Shown here: positions 24,951-34,585 of the stretch, piece after piece | Layout of the letters: each line of letters starts with the position of its first letter | Position numbering within the stretch: position 1 is the stretch's first letter | DNA from: Ensifer sp. PDNC004 | GTDB taxonomy: Bacteria > Pseudomonadota > Alphaproteobacteria > Rhizobiales > Rhizobiaceae | DNA length: 64,000 nucleotides | Direction: 5' to 3' | Assembly (NCBI RefSeq): GCF_016919405.1 | Contig: NZ_CP070353.1 | Location: forward strand, 806,001 to 870,000 | Notes under the pieces: generated by a model | Told to the model about the DNA's origin: nothing | What the model saw: only the letters and a program-made list of their open reading frames with translations | Databases searched by the model: none | Position numbers and translations under genes: made by a program

Positions 24951-25898
24951 TCATGACAGCATTTGGGGCACGGGCACAAGGGCCAGCGCCTGTTCGAGAT
25001 TGGCCGCGGACATCTCTTCGGATGCGGCCAAGGGAGAGCGCAAGGTGATTTGAGCGGCTGCGATGCCGTGCCGCAGGCACGCGTTGATGGCGTGGCCGCC
25101 AAGGCGCGCCGAGAGGAATCCGGAGGCGAGCGCGTCGCCGGCGCCGGTGACGTCGGCAAGGGCGGGAAGGGCTGGCGGAACGGCAACGCAGGTGTTTTCG
25201 CCGTCGAAGGCGACGACGGCACGGCCACCGCGTGTGACGACGCCACCCGTAAGGCCGACGTTTCTCAGCAACGACGGCCACTCATCCGCCTCGGCCGCCT
25301 CCTTGCCGGTCAGTGCCCGGGCCTCGGATTCGTTCATGAACAGGAACGAGAGATGCGAGAGGCACGGCCGGTAGCGGATGACCTTGGCCGGCGAAACGGC
25401 GATGCCGGCGACGAGGCGGCCGTTGCCGGCAGCTGACTGGGCAAGTGCGGCAATGGTTTCTTCGGGCAGGTTGGCGTCGGTCAGAACGAGCTGGCTCGTG
25501 GCAATGACCTCGCGCAGCGCGCGCCGCTGCAACTGCCGCGGCGAGAACAGCCGATAGAGCTCCATGTCGGCAAGCGCAATCACCAGATTGCCGTCGTTTT
25601 CGAGGATCGCCGTATAGCTCGGCGTCTGGCGGTCGAGAAAGGTGAGGGGGCTGTCGATGACGCCGGCGGCGGCCGCGGCTGCGGTCACCATCTCGCCGGC
25701 CGCATCGCCGCCGCGGGTGCTGATCATGCGCACGCTGTGGCCAAGCCGCGCCATGTTGCGCGCGGCATTGAAACCACCGCCGCCCGCTTCTTCGAACCAG
25801 CTTCCCGGATTGCTCGATCCGGGCGCAGTCGTTCCCGATATACGGCCGCGCCTGTCGATATGCGCGCCACCGAAAACGACGATCTCAGCTTGCGTCAT
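24951..25898 (-). CDS. psuK: Pseudouridine kinase (PfkB family)
   Basis: PsuK phosphorylates pseudouridine, supplying the substrate of PsuG. The 315-residue PfkB-family sugar kinase has the N-terminal GGAHIDRRGR motif, the glycine-rich GGGGFNAARNMARLG near residue 40, and the ATP/anion-hole signature DVTGAGDALASGF with the catalytic Asp near the C-terminus. PfkB members vary in substrate; linkage to psuG, 31 bases downstream, decides the call. GAGGAA lies six bases before the ATG at 25898. It is divergent from recA. No dedicated pseudouridine transporter or regulator is visible nearby. Confidence 0.92.
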   Translation of the reverse strand: MTQAEIVVFGGAHIDRRGRISGTTAPGSSNPGSWFEEAGGGGFNAARNMARLGHSVRMISTRGGDAAGEMVTAAAAAAGVIDSPLTFLDRQTPSYTAILENDGNLVIALADMELYRLFSPRQLQRRALREVIATSQLVLTDANLPEETIAALAQSAAGNGRLVAGIAVSPAKVIRYRPCLSHLSFLFMNESEARALTGKEAAEADEWPSLLRNVGLTGGVVTRGGRAVVAFDGENTCVAVPPALPALADVTGAGDALASGFLSARLGGHAINACLRHGIAAAQITLRSPLAASEEMSAANLEQALALVPVPQMLS

Positions 25899-26075
25899 GA
25901 ATGTTCCTCTGCTTGGCCGATCGGCCGAATATCTGTTGGCATCCTGCAATGCCGCATCGCGAAGCGCCACGCGCCCGACCCGTCCGGAGGGTCATGCGCC
26001 AACGAATCGGCCGGGCCTTGCTGGGCAGGTTCGAAGCGCTGGCGCCAACATTCGAAAACTCCGGTTTCGTTCCGT

Positions 26076-26090
26076 GAACAAGAATCGAAC
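26076..26090. promoter_or_regulatory. LexA (SOS) box, perfect GAAC-N7-GAAC
   Basis: GAAC at 26076-26079, seven bases, GAAC at 26087-26090: the direct-repeat LexA site of alphaproteobacteria. It lies 128 bases upstream of the recA start. Confidence 0.65.
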
Positions 26091-26132
26091 GAATGGTGGA
26101 TAGCTATTGTTTTTCAATGTGTTGTCGCGCCC

Positions 26133-26160
26133 TTGCAAATACGGAACAAAACATGTACAA
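26133..26160 (+). promoter_or_regulatory. recA promoter with second LexA-like site
   Basis: TTG-N11-CAA (26133-26149), a pattern described for rhizobial recA operators, overlaps GAAC-N7-GTAC (26144-26158), one base off the GAAC repeat. CTTGCA (26132-26137) with 17 bases to GTACAA (26155-26160) is a possible -35/-10. Repressor and polymerase would compete here. Confidence 0.6.
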
Positions 26161-26217
26161 AAACTCCTGCGGCGGCTTCATTGCCTCGGTAGCTTCAATA
26201 ACCTAAAGGTGGACCAA

Positions 26218-27306
26218 ATGGCACAAAACTCTTTGCGGCTCGTAGAGGACAAATCGGTGGATAAAAGCAAGGCACTTGAAGCGGCACTTTCCCAGATCGA
26301 ACGGTCGTTCGGCAAGGGATCGATCATGAAGCTCGGTGGGAAGGACAGCATCATTGAGATCGAGACGGTTTCGACCGGCTCTCTCAGCCTCGACATCGCG
26401 CTCGGCATTGGCGGCCTGCCGAAGGGCCGCATCGTTGAAATTTACGGCCCGGAAAGCTCGGGTAAGACGACGCTGGCGCTGCAGACGGTTGCGGAAGCTC
26501 AGAAGAAGGGCGGCATCTGCGCCTTCGTCGACGCAGAACACGCGCTCGACCCGGTCTACGCTCGCAAGCTCGGCGTCGATCTTGAAAACCTGCTGATCTC
26601 GCAGCCCGATACCGGCGAGCAGGCGCTCGAAATCACCGACACGCTGGTGCGCTCCGGCGCGATCGACGTTCTCGTCGTCGACTCCGTTGCAGCGCTCGTG
26701 CCGCGCGCTGAAATCGAGGGCGAAATGGGCGACAGCCTGCCGGGCATGCAGGCCCGCCTGATGAGCCAGGCGCTGCGCAAGCTGACCGCCTCGATCTCCA
26801 AGTCGAACTGCATGGTCATCTTCATCAACCAGATCCGCATGAAGATCGGCGTGATGTTCGGTTCGCCCGAAACCACCACCGGCGGCAACGCGCTGAAGTT
26901 CTACGCCTCGGTTCGCCTCGACATCCGCCGCATCGGCTCGGTCAAGGAGCGCGAAGAGGTGGTCGGCAACCAGACCCGCGTCAAGGTCGTCAAGAACAAG
27001 ATGGCGCCTCCCTTCAAGCAGGTCGAATTCGACATCATGTATGGAGAGGGCGTATCGAAGACCGGCGAACTGGTCGACCTCGGCGTCAAGGCCGGCATAG
27101 TCGAGAAGTCGGGCGCCTGGTTCTCCTACAACAGCCAGCGTCTCGGCCAGGGCCGCGAGAACGCCAAGACGTTCCTGCGCGACAATCCGGATCTCGCACG
27201 CGAGATCGAGACGGCGCTGCGCCAGAACGCCGGCCTGATCGCCGACCGGTTCCTCGAGAATGGCGGTCCGGAAGCGGACGACGGCGACGAACCGCCGGAA
27301 GCATAA
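26218..27306 (+). CDS. recA: RecA recombinase
   Basis: RecA forms filaments on single-stranded DNA, drives homologous recombination and activates LexA self-cleavage. The 362-residue protein has the Walker A motif GPESSGKTT near residue 70, the Walker B region [10 protein letters not shown], the signature [20 protein letters not shown] and the L2 loop [17 protein letters not shown], then the acidic C-terminal tail. The ATG at 26218 follows AAAGGTGG by seven bases; the frame is open further upstream, but those residues are not RecA. Two LexA-type sites precede it. A terminator lies 30 bases after the stop. Confidence 0.99.
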   Translation: MAQNSLRLVEDKSVDKSKALEAALSQIERSFGKGSIMKLGGKDSIIEIETVSTGSLSLDIALGIGGLPKGRIVEIYGPESSGKTTLALQTVAEAQKKGGICAFVDAEHALDPVYARKLGVDLENLLISQPDTGEQALEITDTLVRSGAIDVLVVDSVAALVPRAEIEGEMGDSLPGMQARLMSQALRKLTASISKSNCMVIFINQIRMKIGVMFGSPETTTGGNALKFYASVRLDIRRIGSVKEREEVVGNQTRVKVVKNKMAPPFKQVEFDIMYGEGVSKTGELVDLGVKAGIVEKSGAWFSYNSQRLGQGRENAKTFLRDNPDLAREIETALRQNAGLIADRFLENGGPEADDGDEPPEA

Positions 27307-27334
27307 GCCGCTCGGTCCACTGAGCTTACCCAGG

Positions 27335-27365
27335 AACCGGTCGCCCCATGGGCGGCCGGTTTTTT
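27335..27365 (+). terminator. Terminator after recA
   Basis: AACCGG-T-CGCC pairs with GGCG-G-CCGGTT (one internal mismatch) around CCATG, followed by TTTTT. Confidence 0.82.
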
Positions 27366-27537
27366 GCTGGCGTCTGGACAGTCGGATATGTGAGCGATAA
27401 AAGCCTTTGGTTCCGGCGACCCAGCGCGTTGGAGGGTGTGGTCACCAAGGGCGGCTGCAGGGTTTAGGGACAATGGCTTAGTGGCGCGGCGTGGGCCGGA
27501 CCCGGGCCGGAATCGGTGCTTAAGAATAGGACGCAAG

Positions 27538-30201
27538 ATGAGCGGCGTGAATGAAATCCGGTCGACCTTTCTCGACTATTTCCGCAGGAACGGTCACGAG
27601 GTCGTGTCGTCGAGCCCGTTGGTGCCGCGCAATGATCCGACATTGATGTTCACCAACGCCGGCATGGTGCAGTTCAAGAACGTCTTCACCGGCCTGGAGC
27701 AGCGTCCCTATTCGACGGCCGTGACGGCGCAGAAGTGCGTTCGCGCCGGCGGCAAGCACAACGACCTCGACAATGTCGGCTACACCGCACGCCACCACAC
27801 TTTCTTCGAGATGCTCGGCAACTTCTCCTTCGGCGATTACTTCAAGGAGCGCGCGATCGAGCTCGCCTGGAACCTGATCACCAAGGAATACGGCCTCGAC
27901 GCCAAGCGCCTGCTGGTCACGGTCTACCACACCGACGATGAGGCCTTCGATCTCTGGAAGAAGATCGCCGGCTTCTCCGACGACCGCATCATTCGCATTC
28001 CGACCAGCGACAATTTCTGGGCGATGGGCGATACCGGCCCCTGCGGCCCGTGCTCGGAAATCTTCTACGACCACGGCGACCACATCTGGGGCGGACCTCC
28101 GGGTTCGGCCGATGAAGACGGCGACCGCTTCATCGAGATCTGGAACCTCGTCTTCATGCAGTACGAGCAGATCACCAAGGAAGAGCGGGTCAATCTGCCG
28201 CGTCCGTCGATCGACACCGGCATGGGCCTCGAGCGCCTCGCCGCCGTTCTCCAGGGCGAGCACGACAACTACGACATCGACCTGTTCCGCGCGCTGATCG
28301 CCGCTTCTGAAGAAGCAACCGGCGTCAAGGCCGAAGGCGACCGTCGCGCCAGCCACCGCGTCATTGCCGACCACCTGCGTTCGTCCGCCTTCCTGATCGC
28401 CGACGGCGTGCTGCCGTCGAACGAAGGCCGCGGCTACGTGCTTCGCCGTATCATGCGCCGCGCCATGCGCCATGCGCAGCTGCTCGGCGCGCAGGATCCG
28501 TTGATGTGGAAGCTCCTGCCGGCGCTCGTCGGCCAGATGGGCCGCGCCTATCCGGAGCTGGTACGCGCCGAAGCGCTGATCTCCGAGACGCTGAAGCTCG
28601 AGGAGACCCGCTTCCGCAAGACGCTGGAGCGCGGCCTCAACCTCTTGTCCGATGCCTCTGCCGATCTGTCGGAAGGCGACCAGTTCAACGGCGAAACCGC
28701 CTTCAAACTCTACGATACCTACGGCTTCCCGCTCGACCTGACCCAGGACGCACTGCGCGCCAAGGGCATCACCGTCGATACCGACGCTTTCTCGGCCGCT
28801 ATGGAACGCCAGAAGGCTGAAGCCCGCGCCAACTGGGCCGGTTCCGGCGAAGCTGCGACTGAAACCATCTGGTTCGAGCTTAAGGAAAGGCACGGCGCGA
28901 CCGACTTCCTCGGCTACGACACAGAGACCGCCGAAGGCGTGATCCAGGCGATCGTGCGTGACGGCGCCGTCGTCGCCTCGGCTGCCAAGGGCGACACCGT
29001 CCAGGTTATCCTGAACCAGACGCCGTTCTACGGCGAATCGGGTGGCCAGATGGGCGATACCGGCACGATCACCGTCGAGGGCGGCAAGCTCACCGTCACT
29101 GACACGCAGAAGCGCGGCGAGGGGCTCTTCGTCCACTTCGCGACCGTCGCCGAAGGCACGGTCAAGACCGGCGACGCCGCCCAGCTCGACGTCGATCATG
29201 CGCGCCGCTCGCGCCTGCGCGCCAACCATTCGGCAACGCACCTCCTGCACGAGGCGCTGCGCGAAGTGCTCGGCACCCATGTGGCCCAGAAGGGCTCGCT
29301 GGTGGCGCCCGAGCGCCTGCGCTTCGACGTTTCCCACCCGAAGCCGATGACGGCCGACGAGCTGAAGATCGTCGAAGAGATGGCCAACGAGATCATCGTG
29401 CAGAACTCGCCGGTGACCACGCGCCTGATGAGCGTCGATGATGCGATTGCCGAAGGCGCGATGGCGCTCTTCGGCGAGAAGTACGGCGATGAGGTTCGCG
29501 TTGTCTCGATGGGCCGCGGCATTCACGGCTCCAAGGCCAACCGCGCCTATTCGGTCGAACTCTGCGGCGGCACGCATGTGTCTGCCACCGGTGACATCGG
29601 CCTCGTCCGCGTCGTCTCGGAAAGCGCCGTCGGCGCCGGCGTTCGTCGCCTCGAGGCGCTGACCGGTGAAGCGGCACGCGCTTATCTGAACGAGCAGGAC
29701 GAGCGTGTGAAGACGCTCGCCAACACGCTGAAGGTTCAGCCGGGCGACGTGCTCGGCCGCGTCGAAGCGCTGCTCGACGAACGCCGCAAGCTGGAACGCG
29801 AGCTGACCGAAGCCAAGAAGAAGCTGGCGCTTGGTGGCGGCGGCGAGGCAGGCTCTGCCGACGCGGCCCGCGACATTGCCGGCATCCGCTTCCTCGGCAA
29901 GGTCGTCTCGGGCGTCGAGCCCAAGGACCTGAAGAGCCTGGCCGACGACGGCAAGAAGAGCCTCGGCTCCGGCATCGTCGCTTTCGTCGGCGTTTCCGGT
30001 GACGGCAAGGCCAGCGCCGTCGTTGCCGTGACCGACGACCTGACGTCGAAGCATAGCGCCGTCGACCTCGTCCGCATCGCGTCTGCCGCTCTCGGCGGCA
30101 AGGGCGGCGGCGGCCGTCCCGACATGGCCCAGGCCGGAGGCCCTGACGGGGACAAGGCAGCCGAAGCGATCGAGGCAGTGGCCGTCGCGCTCGCCGGCTG
30201 A
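27538..30201 (+). CDS. alaS: Alanyl-tRNA synthetase
   Basis: AlaRS charges tRNA-Ala and edits mischarged Ser/Gly. The 887-residue protein has the class II catalytic core (motif 1 around [11 protein letters not shown], motif 2 with [18 protein letters not shown]), a tRNA recognition domain, the editing domain with the metal site [15 protein letters not shown] and [10 protein letters not shown] (HxxxH plus C-x3-H), and a C-terminal DHHA1/C-Ala domain ending [16 protein letters not shown]. Length fits the family. The ATG at 27538 is the first in frame that matches the family; the upstream open frame has no support. It follows recA as in several alphaproteobacteria but with its own intergenic region. 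Confidence 0.99.
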   Translation: MSGVNEIRSTFLDYFRRNGHEVVSSSPLVPRNDPTLMFTNAGMVQFKNVFTGLEQRPYSTAVTAQKCVRAGGKHNDLDNVGYTARHHTFFEMLGNFSFGDYFKERAIELAWNLITKEYGLDAKRLLVTVYHTDDEAFDLWKKIAGFSDDRIIRIPTSDNFWAMGDTGPCGPCSEIFYDHGDHIWGGPPGSADEDGDRFIEIWNLVFMQYEQITKEERVNLPRPSIDTGMGLERLAAVLQGEHDNYDIDLFRALIAASEEATGVKAEGDRRASHRVIADHLRSSAFLIADGVLPSNEGRGYVLRRIMRRAMRHAQLLGAQDPLMWKLLPALVGQMGRAYPELVRAEALISETLKLEETRFRKTLERGLNLLSDASADLSEGDQFNGETAFKLYDTYGFPLDLTQDALRAKGITVDTDAFSAAMERQKAEARANWAGSGEAATETIWFELKERHGATDFLGYDTETAEGVIQAIVRDGAVVASAAKGDTVQVILNQTPFYGESGGQMGDTGTITVEGGKLTVTDTQKRGEGLFVHFATVAEGTVKTGDAAQLDVDHARRSRLRANHSATHLLHEALREVLGTHVAQKGSLVAPERLRFDVSHPKPMTADELKIVEEMANEIIVQNSPVTTRLMSVDDAIAEGAMALFGEKYGDEVRVVSMGRGIHGSKANRAYSVELCGGTHVSATGDIGLVRVVSESAVGAGVRRLEALTGEAARAYLNEQDERVKTLANTLKVQPGDVLGRVEALLDERRKLERELTEAKKKLALGGGGEAGSADAARDIAGIRFLGKVVSGVEPKDLKSLADDGKKSLGSGIVAFVGVSGDGKASAVVAVTDDLTSKHSAVDLVRIASAALGGKGGGGRPDMAQAGGPDGDKAAEAIEAVAVALAG

Positions 30202-30220
30202 TTGCCACCGACAGAATAGG

Positions 30221-30250
30221 AAAAGGGTGCCCGTTGGGGCACCCTTTTTT
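30221..30250 (+). terminator. Terminator after alaS
   Basis: AAAAGGGTGCCC (30221-30232) pairs with GGGCACCCTTTT (30237-30248) around GTTG, ending in a T run. Confidence 0.92.
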
Positions 30251-30383
30251 GTTTGCTGCGTCAGGTCTTATCGAGCCCGCCGAGGCGCACAAATCCTCTG
30301 CGAAAGCTGCCGGACAACTCCGCAGGATTTGTCAAATTGATCTATGGTCTACCGATCCGTGAGCAAAGCGCGAAAGGGTGCAC

Positions 30384-31235
30384 ATGGAAGAGCGGGTAAC
30401 GTGGGCGACCTATGAACGACGCCTGCACCGGGTCAGCGACTATATCTACGGCCATCTCGACGGCGATCTCGACCTCGATCGTCTCTCGGAGATTGCCTGC
30501 CTGTCGCCGCACCATTGGCATCGGATCTACCGGGCCGTTCACGGCGAGACGCTGGCCGGAACGGTCAAGCGGCTGAGGTTGCAGCGGGCCGCGGCCGATC
30601 TCGCCCAGACCGAACTTCCCATTGAGACGATCGCGCAGCGCTCTGGCTATCCCAATCTGCAATCCTTCAACCGCACGTTCAAGGCCGCCTACGGGCTGCC
30701 GCCGGCGCGATACCGCAAAGAGGGAAGCCATGTCGCCTTTGAAACCGCTTCAACGGAAGGAATTCCAGACATGTATGAAGTCACCCTCAAGGAGGTCGAA
30801 GCCTTCGACGTCGTCGGCGTCGCTCACACCGGCTCCTATATGGAGATCGGCAAGGCATTCGAGACGCTCTATGGCACTCTCTTTTCGCGGCAACTGTTCC
30901 GGCCGGACATGGAGATGATCGGCATTTATCTCGACGACCCGGAGCTGGTGCCGACCGAAAAGCTACGCTCTTTCGCCGGCGTCAGCGCGCGCGAGGCGAT
31001 GCCGGTGGAGGCGCCGTTGACGCCACAGCATCTCGACGGCGGCCGCTATGCGGTGCTTCGCCACAAGGGCCCCTATGCGGACATGCCGAAAGCCTATCAA
31101 TGGCTCTACGGAACCTGGCTGCCTCAGTCCGGCCGCGAGATCCGCGACAGCTTGATGTTCGAGAAATATCTCAACAATCCGCGGGAGGTCGCACCGACCG
31201 AGCTTTTGAGCGAGATCTACCTGCCTTTGAAGTGA
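30384..31235 (+). CDS. AraC-type regulator with GyrI-like effector domain
   Basis: The 283-residue protein has an N-terminal double helix-turn-helix of the AraC/XylS family (about residues 8-110: RLSEIACLSPHHWHRIYR, then SGYPNLQSFNRTFKAAYG followed by LPPARY) and a C-terminal GyrI-like/SOUL-type effector-binding domain (about 125-283, starting VTLKEVEAFDVVGVAHTG). This order is that of Rob-like regulators, in which the GyrI domain binds small, often toxic, hydrophobic molecules. An ATG at 30384 with AAAGGG six bases upstream is preferred to a GTG two codons earlier. The target is unknown; the downstream nitrilase-fold gene is 208 bases away and could be one. Confidence 0.92.
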   Translation: MEERVTWATYERRLHRVSDYIYGHLDGDLDLDRLSEIACLSPHHWHRIYRAVHGETLAGTVKRLRLQRAAADLAQTELPIETIAQRSGYPNLQSFNRTFKAAYGLPPARYRKEGSHVAFETASTEGIPDMYEVTLKEVEAFDVVGVAHTGSYMEIGKAFETLYGTLFSRQLFRPDMEMIGIYLDDPELVPTEKLRSFAGVSAREAMPVEAPLTPQHLDGGRYAVLRHKGPYADMPKAYQWLYGTWLPQSGREIRDSLMFEKYLNNPREVAPTELLSEIYLPLK

Positions 31236-31443
31236 AGGACACCTGAGCACTGCACCGCAATTGACGAATCAGCGGCCGGGCGGCACCTTTTGGTTCGGCG
31301 TGGCCTGCGCCGAACCTCCAAAGATCGTCCCCAGCACGATCCTTTCATGGAGGCAAAGGGACTTCAGTCTCGGGTCGCAATCCTGGTCCCACCGTTTCGG
31401 GTCCGGTTGCTGGGGAACTTGTCCGAGACGCGAAAGGCCCGTC

Positions 31444-32439
31444 ATGACTGAAAACCGGAATTTCAAACGCCGCGTGCGCGCCCGTGCCGCCAAGACCGGC
31501 GAATCCTACACAACCGCACGCATGCACCTTTGCGACGCCGAGGCGACCGGCGCGCTGCGGCAAGACAAATCGCTGCGCCTGGCCGTGGTGCAATCTGCCT
31601 ATTTGGATGATCCCCGCGACACGGCAGCCCTTCGCCATGCCGGTGAAGGGATCCGCCAGCTCATGAGGCAGGCGCATCGGGCAGGGGCACGCTTGGTGCA
31701 TTTCCCGGAGGGAGCGACATGTTTTCCGAACAAACGGATCATGTCCTCAATCGGTCCCCGCGACATCGGCCCGTCCGATTGGCACCGGTTCGAATGGGCG
31801 GTTCTGCGCGAGGAGCATGACGCAATACGAATGCTGGCGCGTGAGCTCGGCCTATGGACAGTACTCGGCTCCGTGCACAAGCTCACTGAACCGCACCGCC
31901 CGCACAACAGCCTCTATGTGATCTCGGACAAGGGAACGATTGCGACGCGCTATGACGAGCGCATGCTGTCCAACACCAAGATCTCTTTCATGTATACGCC
32001 CGGAACGATCCCGCTGACATTCGAGGTCGATGGCATCCGTTTCGGCTGCGCGCTCGGCATCGAGTGCCATTTTCCCGAGATTTTCCTCGAATACGAGCGG
32101 CTGAATGTCGATTGCGTCCTGTTTTCGACCTCCGGCGGCGCTCTGGCGAACGACCTTGCCTTTGCCGCCGAAGTACAGGGGCATGCGTCGAGCAACCGCT
32201 ACTGGGCAAGTTTTGCCGTTCTCGCACAACCGGGCCTCACAGCCCCCTCAGGGATCGTGGCACCTGACGGACAATGGGTAACGCGATGTGTGGGAGATGG
32301 GGCGTCAATGGCGATAGCCGATATCGGCAACGATCCCGACGATCCGGCCCGACCCTGGCGCCGACAGGCGCGAGGCGGGATCTACGACCCGCATATCGTC
32401 AGCGACGACCCGCGCAGCAGCAGCCGCGATATGTTCTAG
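31444..32439 (+). CDS. Carbon-nitrogen hydrolase-fold protein with atypical active site
   Basis: The 331-residue protein has a short basic N-terminal extension (FKRRVRARAAKTGESYTTAR, residues 5-24) and a nitrilase/amidase domain (about 45-300). The catalytic Glu is present in LVHFPEGAT. At the expected Lys position (Y-x-K) the sequence reads RYDERML, with Glu. At the expected nucleophile position it reads ALGIECHFPEIF, in which the Cys stands two residues before FPE rather than five. It may use a shifted nucleophile or be inactive; substrate unknown. The ATG at 31444 has AAAGGC upstream; the longer upstream frame is not convincing. It is convergent with the Coq7-type gene. Confidence 0.8.
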   Translation: MTENRNFKRRVRARAAKTGESYTTARMHLCDAEATGALRQDKSLRLAVVQSAYLDDPRDTAALRHAGEGIRQLMRQAHRAGARLVHFPEGATCFPNKRIMSSIGPRDIGPSDWHRFEWAVLREEHDAIRMLARELGLWTVLGSVHKLTEPHRPHNSLYVISDKGTIATRYDERMLSNTKISFMYTPGTIPLTFEVDGIRFGCALGIECHFPEIFLEYERLNVDCVLFSTSGGALANDLAFAAEVQGHASSNRYWASFAVLAQPGLTAPSGIVAPDGQWVTRCVGDGASMAIADIGNDPDDPARPWRRQARGGIYDPHIVSDDPRSSSRDMF

Positions 32440-32472
32440 GCGTAGACAGCACCTCGGCCGAAGCGATCGCAC

Positions 32473-33069
32473 CTAAAGTGAAGCAGCCTGCGGCGAGGCC
32501 TTCCGCAGGGCTGCCGCCATGCGCGTGGAATCGCCCCAGGTCGAAAGCCAGATCAGCACGGTGGTGGCAAGGGATATGACGGCGCGCAGGGCGTCAGCGA
32601 GCCGGTCTTCGCTCGAAAGCTGCGCCTCCGCGTGATCGAGATGCGCCAGCTCCTCCTCGCGGATCGACAGGATGAGGGCATGAAGCTCCGGATCCTTGTC
32701 GGCGAGGAAATGCAGTTGATCGTCGAGATGGTGATGCACGGCGGCTTCCACGGCGGCCGTGCAGGCCCATATGCCGCGACGCCCGAAGAGCGCGGTCACG
32801 AACCCGATCAACCACCCGCCCAGGCTCCAAAACTGCATGATACGGCAGGGTCTGGATTTTCGTGCGGGCATCGCCGCGCGAAACAGCGCGCAGTGCTCGA
32901 TCTCGTGACCAAGCATTTCCGAGAGCATCGGCACGTAATCCGGATAGAGCCTGCGGGCGACCGCGATCTGGGCTCCATAAATGCGGATCGCGCCGAATTC
33001 CCCGGCGTGATTGACCCTGACGATGCGAGCGATCGTCAGGGCGTTGCGCGGGGAAATCGGCGCGATCAC
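32473..33069 (-). CDS. coq7: Coq7-type demethoxyubiquinone hydroxylase
   Basis: Coq7 is the membrane-attached diiron monooxygenase that hydroxylates demethoxyubiquinone late in ubiquinone synthesis. All ligand positions are seen: Glu in VNHAGEFGAIRIYGAQ, ExxH in LGHEIEHCALF, Glu in TAAVEAAVHHHLDD, and Glu/ExxH in REEELAHLDHA. A hydrophobic segment (QFWSLGGWLIGFVTALF) fits membrane attachment. No ATG exists before the first ligand motif. I take the GTG at 33069 (198 residues), 23 bases after the icd stop; a CTG overlapping the icd stop is an alternative. Placement behind icd suggests co-transcription. Its electrons would go to the same bc1 branch encoded at the window start. Confidence 0.85.
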   Translation of the reverse strand: MIAPISPRNALTIARIVRVNHAGEFGAIRIYGAQIAVARRLYPDYVPMLSEMLGHEIEHCALFRAAMPARKSRPCRIMQFWSLGGWLIGFVTALFGRRGIWACTAAVEAAVHHHLDDQLHFLADKDPELHALILSIREEELAHLDHAEAQLSSEDRLADALRAVISLATTVLIWLSTWGDSTRMAAALRKASPQAASL

Positions 33070-33092
33070 TTTTTCAAGCTCGGTCGAGCCTA

Positions 33093-34307
33093 TCAGGCAG
33101 CCATGGCCTTCTGCAGGTTCTCGTCGATCTTGTCGAGGAAGCCGGTGGTCGAGAGCCACGGCTGATCGGGACCGATGAGGAGCGCCAGGTCCTTGGTCAT
33201 GAAGCCGGCTTCGACGGTGTCGACGCAAACCTTCTCGAGGGTTTCGGAGAACTTTGCGAGTTCGGCATTGCCGTCGAGCTTGGCGCGGTGGGCAAGGCCA
33301 CGGGTCCAGGCGAAGATCGAGGCGATCGAGTTGGTCGAGGTTTCCTCGCCCTTCTGGTGCTGGCGGTAGTGGCGGGTCACCGTGCCGTGGGCGGCTTCGG
33401 CTTCAACCGTCTTACCGTCCGGCGTCATCAGAACCGAGGTCATCAGGCCGAGCGAGCCGAAGCCCTGGGCAACGATGTCGGACTGAACGTCACCGTCGTA
33501 GTTCTTGCACGCCCAGACGTAGCCGCCGGACCACTTCAGAGCCGAAGCAACCATGTCGTCGATCAGGCGGTGTTCGTACCAGATCTTCAGTTCCTTGAAC
33601 TTGTCGGCGAATTCGGCGTCGAAGACCTGCTGGAAGATATCCTTGAAGCGGCCGTCATAGACCTTGAGGATCGTGTTCTTGGTCGACAGGTAGACCGGAA
33701 CCTTGCGCTGGATACCGTAGTTGAAGGAAGCGCGCGCGAATTCGGTGATCGAATCGTCCAGGTTGTACATGCCCATGGCAACGCCGGCCGACGGTGCGTC
33801 GAACACGTCGTATTCGATTTCCTTGCCGTCTTCGCCGACGAACTTCATCGTCAGCTTACCCTTGCCCGGGAACTTGAAGTCGGTGGCGCGGTACTGGTCG
33901 CCGAAAGCGTGACGGCCGACAATGATCGGCTTGGTCCAGCCTGGAACTAGGCGCGGAACGTTCTTGCAGATGATCGGCTCGCGGAAGATGACGCCGCCGA
34001 GGATGTTGCGGATCGTGCCGTTCGGCGACTTCCACATCTTCTTCAGCTTGAATTCCTCGACACGGGCTTCATCCGGCGTGATCGTGGCGCACTTGACGCC
34101 GACGCCGTGCTTCTTGATCGCGTTGGCGGCGTCGATCGTTACCTGGTCTTCGGTCGCATCGCGGTTTTCGACGCTGAGGTCGTAATATTCCAGATCGACG
34201 TCGAGGTAGGGATGGATCAGCTTGTCCTTGATGAACTGCCAGATGATGCGGGTCATCTCATCGCCGTCGAGTTCGACGACCGGATTGGCGACCTTAATCT
34301 TTGCCAT
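33093..34307 (-). CDS. icd: NADP-dependent isocitrate dehydrogenase
   Basis: Icd oxidises isocitrate to 2-oxoglutarate with NADP in the TCA cycle. The 404-residue protein is of the eukaryote-like dimeric (subfamily II) type common in rhizobia: it starts [20 protein letters not shown], has [20 protein letters not shown] and the metal-binding [16 protein letters not shown]. The ATG at 34307 follows GAGGC by about seven bases. It is divergent from the FUSC gene and followed within 23 bases by the coq7-type gene. Confidence 0.98.
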   Translation of the reverse strand: MAKIKVANPVVELDGDEMTRIIWQFIKDKLIHPYLDVDLEYYDLSVENRDATEDQVTIDAANAIKKHGVGVKCATITPDEARVEEFKLKKMWKSPNGTIRNILGGVIFREPIICKNVPRLVPGWTKPIIVGRHAFGDQYRATDFKFPGKGKLTMKFVGEDGKEIEYDVFDAPSAGVAMGMYNLDDSITEFARASFNYGIQRKVPVYLSTKNTILKVYDGRFKDIFQQVFDAEFADKFKELKIWYEHRLIDDMVASALKWSGGYVWACKNYDGDVQSDIVAQGFGSLGLMTSVLMTPDGKTVEAEAAHGTVTRHYRQHQKGEETSTNSIASIFAWTRGLAHRAKLDGNAELAKFSETLEKVCVDTVEAGFMTKDLALLIGPDQPWLSTTGFLDKIDENLQKAMAA

Positions 34308-34585
34308 GAATATGCCTCGTAGCTTATGCGGGACAGCGGGAGCGATGTCCCTTCCTCTCTGAAAAATCCTGTGCCCTATAGCACTCAGAACCGACAAGGC
34401 AAAGCATGCTTGGCTGAAACTTTGGATGGGGGTGGAGACGGACCTCGGACGGCATTTCGCCACCGCTTTTCGACGCCCGCTTTCGTCGTGCCGGCCTTGC
34501 AAAGATCGCGTCTGCCGCTATGCAGGAAGAACCGGCGAAAGCGGCGCGCCTCGACAGGCGGCCGCGGGACAGGCAAAGGCGACCG

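Larger units (their letters stand above)
25899..26217. other. Divergent regulatory region of psuK and recA
   Basis: The 319 bases contain no protein gene. The recA-proximal part carries two LexA-type boxes and an overlapping likely promoter (separate entries). Nothing specific to psuK can be named. Confidence 0.7.

Noticed and set aside
23990..25246. PsuG extended 109 codons upstream into psuK
   Set aside because: The extension is Pro/Arg/Ser-rich shadow sequence, and AAGGAA lies just before the ATG at 24919.
27307..27537. Possible tRNA or structured leader between recA and alaS
   Set aside because: I looked for a T-loop GTTCRANNC and matching acceptor stem and found none. Only the recA terminator stands out.
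27520..30054. 844-codon minus-strand frame over alaS
   Set aside because: alaS is certain by motifs; the antisense frame has no recognisable domain or start signal.
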